A DNA stretch of 64,000 nucleotides, from the NCBI RefSeq assembly GCF_036250755.1, contig NZ_CP109583.1, positions 7,372,001 through 7,436,000 on the forward strand, read 5' to 3'. Below the pieces are notes generated by a model. It was given only the letters and a program-made list of their open reading frames with translations. It did no database searches and was not told the origin of the DNA. Shown here piece after piece: positions 58,983 to 64,000 of the stretch. The position numbers and the translations under genes are program-made. Within the stretch, counting starts at the first letter, position 1. The number at the start of each line of letters is the position of its first letter. Source of the stretch: Streptomyces uncialis (GTDB lineage Bacteria; Actinomycetota; Actinomycetes; Streptomycetales; Streptomycetaceae).

Positions 58983-60380
58983 CTAGATCACCAAGGACAG
59001 CAGCAGGACGATGGCGCCCGCGACCACCGAGATGATCGTCTCCATGACCGACCAGGTCTTGATGGTCTGGCCGACGCTCATCCCGAAGTACTCCTTCACC
59101 AGCCAGAAACCGGCGTCGTTCACATGGCTGAAGAAGAGGGAACCGGCGCCGATCGCCAGCACCAGCAGTGCCAGGTGGGTGCTCGACATATCGGCGGCCA
59201 GCGGGGCGACCAGACCGGCGGCCGACACCGTCGCGACCGTCGCGGAGCCCGTCGCCAGCCGGATCACCACGGCGATCAGCCAGGCCAGCAGCAGCGCGGG
59301 GATGGACCAGTCCTCGGAGATCTCCAGGACCATCTGGCCGACGCCCGAGTCGATCAGCGTCTGCTTGAAGCCACCGCCGGCGCCGACGATCAGCAGCACA
59401 CCGGCGATCGGGCCGAGCGACTTCTCGACCGTGGTCGACAGCCGGCCCTTGGTGAACCCGGCGGCCCGGCCCAGCGTGAACATCCCGACGATGACCGCCG
59501 CGAGCAGCGCCATCAGCGGCGAACCGATCACGTCGAACACCCGCTGCACCATGTTGGCGGGGTCGTCGATGATGATCTCGACCAGCGCGCTGCCGAGCAT
59601 GAGGACCACGGGCAGCAGCACGGTGAAGACGGTCGCGCCGAAGCTGGGGCGCTTGTCCAGGTCCTCGGAAGGACGCGCCTGGATCATCTTCTCCGGCACC
59701 GGCACATCGACCCAGCGGGCCGCGTACTTGGCGAAGACCGGACCCGCGATGATCACGGTCGGGATCGAGACGAGGACACCGAGCGCGAGGGTGAGACCGA
59801 GGTTCGCCTGGACGGCGTCGATCGCGACCAGCGGGCCGGGGTGCGGGGGTATCAGCCCGTGCATCACGGACAGACCGGCCAGCGCGGGGATACCGATCCG
59901 CATCAGCGAGTAGTTGCCGCGCTTGGCGACCATCAGCACGACGGGGATCAGCAGCACGATGCCGACCTCGAAGAACAGCGGCAGACCGATCACCGAGGCG
60001 ATCAGCACCATGGCCCACGGCATCGAACGGCCGCTCGCCCTGGCGAGGATCGTGTCGACGATCTGGTCGGCGCCCCCGGAGTCCGCGAGCAGCTTGCCGA
60101 GGATCGCGCCGAGCGCGATCAGCACACCGACACCGGCGACCGTGTTGCCGAGGCCGGTGGTGAAGCTGGGGATCACCTTGTCCAGCGGTGCCCCGGCGAA
60201 GGCGCCGAGGGCGAGCGAGCCGATGGTCAGCGCGAGGAACGCGTGGACCTTGAACTTGGTGATGAGCAGGACGATGACGGCGATGCCCGCGAGAACGGCG
60301 ATCCCGAGCTGGGCGTGGCCCGCGGAGGTGATCGGCGCGACGGGGTCCGCTGCCAGCATCTCGACGCTGAGACTGGTCAC
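58983..60380 (-). CDS. gntT: Gluconate:H+ symporter GntP/GntT
   Basis: The 465-residue membrane protein has the GntP motifs FKVHAFLALTIGSLALGAFA, GVGVLIALGAILGKLLADSG, GLSVMHGLIPPHPGPLVAID, FFSHVNDAGFWLVKEYFGMS and a late TWSVMETIISVVAGAIVLLL. It imports gluconate. Located 180 bp after gntK on the same strand, likely in one operon, under the divergent gntR. Confidence 0.95.
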   Translation of the reverse strand: MTSLSVEMLAADPVAPITSAGHAQLGIAVLAGIAVIVLLITKFKVHAFLALTIGSLALGAFAGAPLDKVIPSFTTGLGNTVAGVGVLIALGAILGKLLADSGGADQIVDTILARASGRSMPWAMVLIASVIGLPLFFEVGIVLLIPVVLMVAKRGNYSLMRIGIPALAGLSVMHGLIPPHPGPLVAIDAVQANLGLTLALGVLVSIPTVIIAGPVFAKYAARWVDVPVPEKMIQARPSEDLDKRPSFGATVFTVLLPVVLMLGSALVEIIIDDPANMVQRVFDVIGSPLMALLAAVIVGMFTLGRAAGFTKGRLSTTVEKSLGPIAGVLLIVGAGGGFKQTLIDSGVGQMVLEISEDWSIPALLLAWLIAVVIRLATGSATVATVSAAGLVAPLAADMSSTHLALLVLAIGAGSLFFSHVNDAGFWLVKEYFGMSVGQTIKTWSVMETIISVVAGAIVLLLSLVI

Positions 60381-60559
60381 GGTCGGTTTCCTTGGGGACT
60401 CGGTCGTACGGGGAGGTACGGCGGTGAACGGGGCAGGGGGTGGAGCGGGGGGAGCGGGGGAGCGGATGCGCGGAGGACCGGTCGGGTGGGGTCGGGACGG
60501 TCCGCGCGGGTGGGGGTGCCGGGAGCGGCGGGTCGCGGGGCGGGGCCCGGACCCGGGGG

Positions 60560-61120
60560 TCAGCCCTCCGTACCGGCGGGGGCCGGACCTGCGGCGGCCG
60601 GGTCGGTGGCGGGCCGCAGCGCCTCGGCGGCCCGGCGCGCGATGTCGGCGGGGGTGCCCGTCACATCGACGGCGACGCCCGCCTCGTCCGGCTGGAGCGG
60701 CTGGAGCGTGGCGAACTGCGAGTCCAGCAGGGCCGTCGGCATGAAGTGCCCCTGCCGGTGGCTCATCCGGTCCTCGATCAGCGCGCGGTCGCCCGTCAGA
60801 TGCACGAACACGAGCCCGGGAGCGGCCGACCTCAGCCGGTCACGGTAGCCGCGCTTCAGCGCCGAACTGCTGACGACCCCGCCGAGCCCGTCCCGGGTGT
60901 GGGCCCATTCGCCGATGGCGTCCAGCCACGGCCGGCGGTCCTCGTCGGTGAGCGGGGTGCCCGCGGTCATCTTCGCGATGTTCGCGGCCGGGTGGAAGTC
61001 GTCGCCCTCGGCGTACGGGACGCCCAGCAGCTCCGCGAGCAGCGGACCGACTGTTGTCTTCCCGGTCCCCGCCACGCCCATGACCACGATGACATGGGGG
61101 GTCGGCGGTGTGTTCTTCAC
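60560..61120 (-). CDS. gntK: Gluconokinase
   Basis: The 186-residue P-loop kinase has VMGVAGTGKTTVGPLLAELL (Walker A), YAEGDDFHPAANIAKMTAGT (the GntK/AroK lid region), and SSSALKRGYRDRLRSAAPGL. It makes 6-phosphogluconate from gluconate. GTG 61120 is chosen; GAGGA lies upstream. First of a two-gene gluconate uptake-and-use operon. Confidence 0.95.
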   Translation of the reverse strand: MKNTPPTPHVIVVMGVAGTGKTTVGPLLAELLGVPYAEGDDFHPAANIAKMTAGTPLTDEDRRPWLDAIGEWAHTRDGLGGVVSSSALKRGYRDRLRSAAPGLVFVHLTGDRALIEDRMSHRQGHFMPTALLDSQFATLQPLQPDEAGVAVDVTGTPADIARRAAEALRPATDPAAAGPAPAGTEG

Positions 61121-61244
61121 GATCTGGGGTCCTCGTGTCGATGGATGTCCTTGTTGACCTGGCCGAGACCTCGTCGGCATCACCCGTTTTCAACCGGTTC
61201 GTTGGCTTCCAAGGGGTCTGGCGGCGAGGTGTCACGACACTGAA

Positions 61245-61296
61245 ACCTATTAGGTCTGATGAATTCAAGAGTCTGTGACATAAAAGTCTGACTTTT
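61245..61296. promoter_or_regulatory. Operator candidates in the gntR/gntK divergent region
   Basis: ACCTATTAGGT (61245-61255) is a perfect inverted repeat with a one-base centre. AAAAGTC-T-GACTTTT (61282-61296) is another, 42 bp upstream of gntR. Both are AT-rich against the local background. Confidence 0.6.
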
Positions 61297-61337
61297 CGAC
61301 TTCGTCTCGCCCGGGGTCAGCTCGTACGCTGAGCGGC

Positions 61338-62039
61338 ATGACCACACCGGGCCGCGGCCTGCACGCCCATGTCCTCGACACCCTCGGCCCGGCGATCACC
61401 GCGGGCGAGTGCCCGCCGGGCAGCGTGCTGCGGACCGACGAACTGGCCCAGCGCTTCGAGGTGTCCCGCTCGGTGATGCGCGAGGCGGTCCGGGTACTGG
61501 AGTCGATGCGGCTGGTGGAGTCCCGCCGCAGGGTCGGCGTCACGGTCCGGCCCACCGAGGAGTGGAACGTCTACGACCCCCAGGTCATCCGCTGGCGGCT
61601 CGCGGGCGCCGACCGCCCCCGCCAGCTGCGCTCCCTGACCGTGCTGCGCTCCGCCGTCGAACCGGCCGCCGCCGCGCTGGCCGCCCGCCACGCCACCGCC
61701 GAGCAGTGCGCGGAACTCACCCGGTGCGCCCTCGGGATGGTCGCCACCTCACGCGGACGGCAGTTGGAGGGGTACCTCGTCCATGACATCGCCTTCCACC
61801 GGGTGATCCTCACCTCGTCCGGCAACGAGATGTTCGCCCGCCTCGGCGATGTCGTCGCCGAGGTCCTCGCGGGCCGCACCCATCACCAGGTCATGTTCGA
61901 GGACCCGGACCCGGCGGCCGTCACCCTGCATGTCCGGGTCGCGGAGGCGGTACGCGAGGGCGACACGGTCCGCGCGGAGGAGCTGACCCGCCAGATCGCG
62001 GTGGGCGCCCTCCAGGAGCTGGACATCCTCGCCCCCTGA
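61338..62039 (+). CDS. gntR: FadR/GntR-family regulator of gluconate genes
   Basis: The 233-residue protein has a GntR winged helix (GLHAHVLDTLGPAITAGECP, LRTDELAQRFEVSRSVMREA, VRVLESMRLVESRRRVGVTV) and a C-terminal all-helical FCD ligand domain (LRSAVEPAAAALAARHATAE, HDIAFHRVILTSSGNEMFAR) with His residues for metal/ligand binding. Divergent to gntK-gntT with operators between, so it likely represses them until gluconate is present. Confidence 0.93.
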   Translation: MTTPGRGLHAHVLDTLGPAITAGECPPGSVLRTDELAQRFEVSRSVMREAVRVLESMRLVESRRRVGVTVRPTEEWNVYDPQVIRWRLAGADRPRQLRSLTVLRSAVEPAAAALAARHATAEQCAELTRCALGMVATSRGRQLEGYLVHDIAFHRVILTSSGNEMFARLGDVVAEVLAGRTHHQVMFEDPDPAAVTLHVRVAEAVREGDTVRAEELTRQIAVGALQELDILAP

Positions 62040-62108
62040 CCCGCGCCCGCCCCGGGTCCACGGCCCCGTACGGCCCGGAAGCAGGACCCGCCCCGCTCGG
62101 TCCTCCCC

Positions 62109-62579
62109 TCAGCCCTCCCCGAACTCCCCGTCCACGTAGACCCACGCGCCGTCCACCCGCGCGAACCGGCTGCGCTCCACCAGCGCCCCGGCCCGGCCGT
62201 CCTCCAGGTACGAGGCCCGGAACGACACCGTGCCCACCGCGTGGAACGCCGACCCCTCGCCCGTCCCGGTGATCTCCAGCCCCGTCCACCGCAGCGCGGG
62301 ATCGAACTCCACCACCGGCGGCCGGGTCGACGGGTGCCAGGTCCGCAGCAGATATCCGGCGTCCCGCACGACGAACGCCGCGTACCGCGACCGCATCAGC
62401 GCCTCCGCGGTGGCCGCAGCCCCCTCACCCCGGTGGAACCGCCCGCAGCACTCCGCATACGCCGGGCCGGCGCCGCACGGGCAGTCCACGGGAGCGGCCG
62501 GGGCCGGCCCGGCGCCGAGGCCCGCCGCGGCATCACGGGCCGGGCGGGAACGGGCATTGCGCGAGGGTCGTCGAGCCAT
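62109..62579 (-). CDS. YchJ-family (UPF0225) SEC-C domain protein
   Basis: The 156-residue protein has an N-terminal SEC-C-type zinc motif (CPCGAGPAYAECCGRFHRGE) and the YchJ domain (AEALMRSRYAAFVVRDAGYL, LRTWHPSTRPPVVEFDPALR, WTGLEITGTGEGSAFHAVGT, WVYVDGEFGEG). Function unknown. ATG 62579 chosen: MARRPSRNARSRP start. Upstream extension lies in the tRNA terminator region. Confidence 0.9.
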   Translation of the reverse strand: MARRPSRNARSRPARDAAAGLGAGPAPAAPVDCPCGAGPAYAECCGRFHRGEGAAATAEALMRSRYAAFVVRDAGYLLRTWHPSTRPPVVEFDPALRWTGLEITGTGEGSAFHAVGTVSFRASYLEDGRAGALVERSRFARVDGAWVYVDGEFGEG

Positions 62580-62735
62580 ACGCCCATTGTGCCCGCCCAC
62601 ATCACGCCGACTGTTCCGGCGCCGGGCCCGTCCGGTCGCCGGGGCAGCGTTCTCCCGCGTGCTTGCGGCGACGGGGGAGCCGCGGGCACGACACCGAAGT
62701 GACCCGGTAATGGAGTCACTGCCCGAAAATGCAGA

Positions 62736-62758
62736 AGACCCCTGATCATCAGGGGTCT
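62736..62758 (-). terminator. Terminator of tRNA-Leu
   Basis: AGACCCCTGA / TCAGGGGTCT (62736-62745 and 62749-62758) form a perfect 10-bp stem with a 3-nt loop; on the minus strand the hairpin is followed, after TCTGCA, by a short T run. Confidence 0.85.
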
Positions 62759-62762
62759 CAGC

Positions 62763-62850
62763 TGGTGTCCGAGGGGGGACTTGAACCCCCACGCCCGTTA
62801 AAGGGCACTAGCACCTCAAGCTAGCGCGTCTGCCATTCCGCCACCCGGAC
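62763..62850 (-). tRNA. tRNA-Leu(GAG)
   Basis: On the minus strand the 7-bp acceptor stem GTCCGGG pairs with CTCGGAC (one G-U). The anticodon stem-loop CTAGC-TTGAGGT-GCTAG gives anticodon GAG, and a long variable arm (GCCC...GGGC) marks a class II tRNA. GTTCAAGTC is the T-loop. CCA is encoded. Reads leucine CUC/CUU codons. Confidence 0.96.
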
Positions 62851-63081
62851 CGGTGGTGTGTCGCGGTTTCCCGCGGCGACGTGGGAAACCATAGCAAAGA
62901 ATCCGGACCCTGATCACGCGGGCCGTCCGGTACCCGCGGCCCGGCCGGGGGCGCCCGCCGGGGTGACCCCCGCGGCAGCGTGAACGGCGCATGTCGGGCC
63001 GGGCCGGCCCTTGGGGGAGACGGGCAAGGAGGGAGAGTATGGAGGGGAGAGCAGCAGGCAGCGACAGTGGGAGGAACCGCC

Positions 63082-64000
63082 GTGAGCGAGTCGAACAGGG
63101 CCGCCGGGCCCCGGACCGTCACCGGAGAGGACGAGGTCGTCGATCTCTGCCGCGACCTGATCCGGATCGACACGAGCAACTACGGTGACCACTCGGGCCC
63201 CGGTGAGCGGGGTGCCGCCGAGTACATCGCGGAGAAGCTCGCCGAGGTCGGACTGGAACCCCGCATCTTCGAGTCCCACCCGGGCCGCGCCTCCACGGTC
63301 GCCCGGATCGAGGGCGAGGACCCCTCCCGCCCCGCACTGCTGATCCACGGCCACACCGACGTCGTACCGGCGAACGCCGCCGACTGGACCCACGATCCCT
63401 TCTCCGGCGAGATCGCGGACGGCTGCGTATGGGGGCGGGGCGCCGTCGACATGAAGGACATGGACGCGATGACCCTCGCGGTCGTCCGGGACCGGCTGCG
63501 CAGCGGGCGCAAACCGCCCCGCGACATCGTCCTCGCGTTCCTCGCGGACGAGGAGGCCGGTGGCACGTACGGCGCCCGGTACCTCGTCGACAAGCACCCG
63601 GACCTCTTCGAAGGGGTGACCGAGGCGATCGGTGAGGTCGGCGGTTTCTCGTTCACCGTCAACGAGAATCTGCGGCTGTACCTGGTGGAGACCGCCCAGA
63701 AGGGCATGCACTGGATGCGGCTCACCGTCGAGGGCACCGCGGGCCACGGCTCCATGACCAACAACGACAACGCCATCACGGAACTCTGCGAGGCCGTCGG
63801 CCGGCTCGGCCGCCACCAGTGGCCGGTCAGGGTCACCAAGACCGTACGGTCCTTCCTCGACGAGCTGTCCGACGCGCTCGGCACCCCCCTCGACCCCGAG
63901 GACATGGAAGCCACCCTCGCCAAGCTCGGCGGTATCGCCAAGATGATCGGCGCGACCCTGCGCAACTCCGCCGCGCCCACCATGCTCGGCGCCGGGTACA
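63082..64000 (+). CDS. M20-family metallopeptidase, N-terminal part (runs past window)
   Basis: The open frame starts at GTG 63082 (GGGAGGAA upstream) and continues to the window edge, so 306 residues are visible. M20 peptidase features: ALLIHGHTDVVPANAADWTH (first Zn ligand and Asp), GRGAVDMKDMDAMTLAVVRD (shared Zn ligand Asp), FLADEEAGGTYGARYLVDKH (catalytic Glu and Zn-ligand Glu), then EGTAGHGSMTNNDNAITELC (dimerisation domain). Likely a succinyl-diaminopimelate/dipeptidase-like exo- or amino-peptidase in the cytosol. Confidence 0.9.
   Translation, partial: MSESNRAAGPRTVTGEDEVVDLCRDLIRIDTSNYGDHSGPGERGAAEYIAEKLAEVGLEPRIFESHPGRASTVARIEGEDPSRPALLIHGHTDVVPANAADWTHDPFSGEIADGCVWGRGAVDMKDMDAMTLAVVRDRLRSGRKPPRDIVLAFLADEEAGGTYGARYLVDKHPDLFEGVTEAIGEVGGFSFTVNENLRLYLVETAQKGMHWMRLTVEGTAGHGSMTNNDNAITELCEAVGRLGRHQWPVRVTKTVRSFLDELSDALGTPLDPEDMEATLAKLGGIAKMIGATLRNSAAPTMLGAGY

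Noticed and set aside
58880..58985. Collagen-like Gly-X-X frame after the gluconate permease
   Set aside because: It arises from short GATCACCTG repeats in the intergenic region and is out of frame with the permease; no ribosome site.

Overview
The window is chromosomal DNA from a Streptomyces or very close relative. The evidence is very high GC with GC-biased third codon positions, frequent GTG/TTG starts, streptogrisin-type secreted proteases, a sortase-E-type LAETG surface protein, a GDSL lipase of the S. rimosus/S. coelicolor type, and many TetR/GntR regulators. Species cannot be named from the sequence. No phage, plasmid, CRISPR-Cas or antibiotic gene cluster is visible; the window looks like ordinary chromosome with several variable intergenic islands.

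Layout. 1-4.2 kb: end of an amino-acid-type binding protein, two coupled flavin monooxygenases, and a DUF1684 protein. 4.4-8.0 kb: two streptogrisin proteases flanking an unknown gene. 8.4-14.9 kb: an ABC-2-like membrane protein, divergent from a mutagenesis operon dnaE2 + imuB-like that carries a near-consensus actinobacterial LexA box. 15.1-20.6 kb: surface-anchored AA10 LPMO, CitB-type response regulator and divergent tctCBA citrate-type transporter. 20.7-24.4 kb: a 45-residue small protein, Nudix, DUF402, double GNAT and an anion permease. 24.4-25.6 kb: a 16-monomer satellite-like array. 25.6-32.3 kb: GntR, TetR/reductase pair, MFS, AAA ATPase and subtilase. 32.5-36.1 kb: lipase, IS110 element, wrecked Ser/Thr kinase and a small basic protein. 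36.5-43.6 kb: stand-alone Type ISP specificity domain, GntR-UTRA, hmgA, lipoprotein, CitMHS citrate transporter and MFS. 43.6-44.4 kb: palindromic repeat element. 44.4-52.1 kb: TetR, YiaAB, TetR/MaoC, SoxR, NamZ-like muramidase, TetR, DUF202 pair with Nudix. 52.2-52.7 kb: second palindromic element. 52.8-64 kb: EamA-like transporter, FAD dehydrogenase, TPR-like protein, APC permease, gluconate system (gntR / gntK-gntT), YchJ, tRNA-Leu(GAG) and the start of an M20 peptidase.

How parts work together. Two citrate-type transporters (tctCBA and CitMHS), 23 kb apart, share an upstream motif TTAACGCC(M)AG(G)CAAC; the one next to the CitB-type regulator suggests a common regulon. A TetR gene and a convergent MaoC hydratase share an identical 15-bp upstream motif. 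The gluconate regulator, kinase and permease form a divergent regulated unit. dnaE2 and imuB-like are translationally coupled under a probable SOS operator.

The least explained signal is a repeat family found in three places. It is built from a 19-bp core (GGGGCGCGGGGAACTGCGC) able to fold as a GGAA-tetraloop hairpin, at about 71-bp spacing. One locus is a direct array with a 284-bp higher-order period. The other two are inverted around a conserved, structured ~134-bp centre bounded by perfect 20-bp inverted repeats. All three end in the same tag (GCGCAAGCGAAGGCGACCC). All calls are from reading the sequence; no database search was run.
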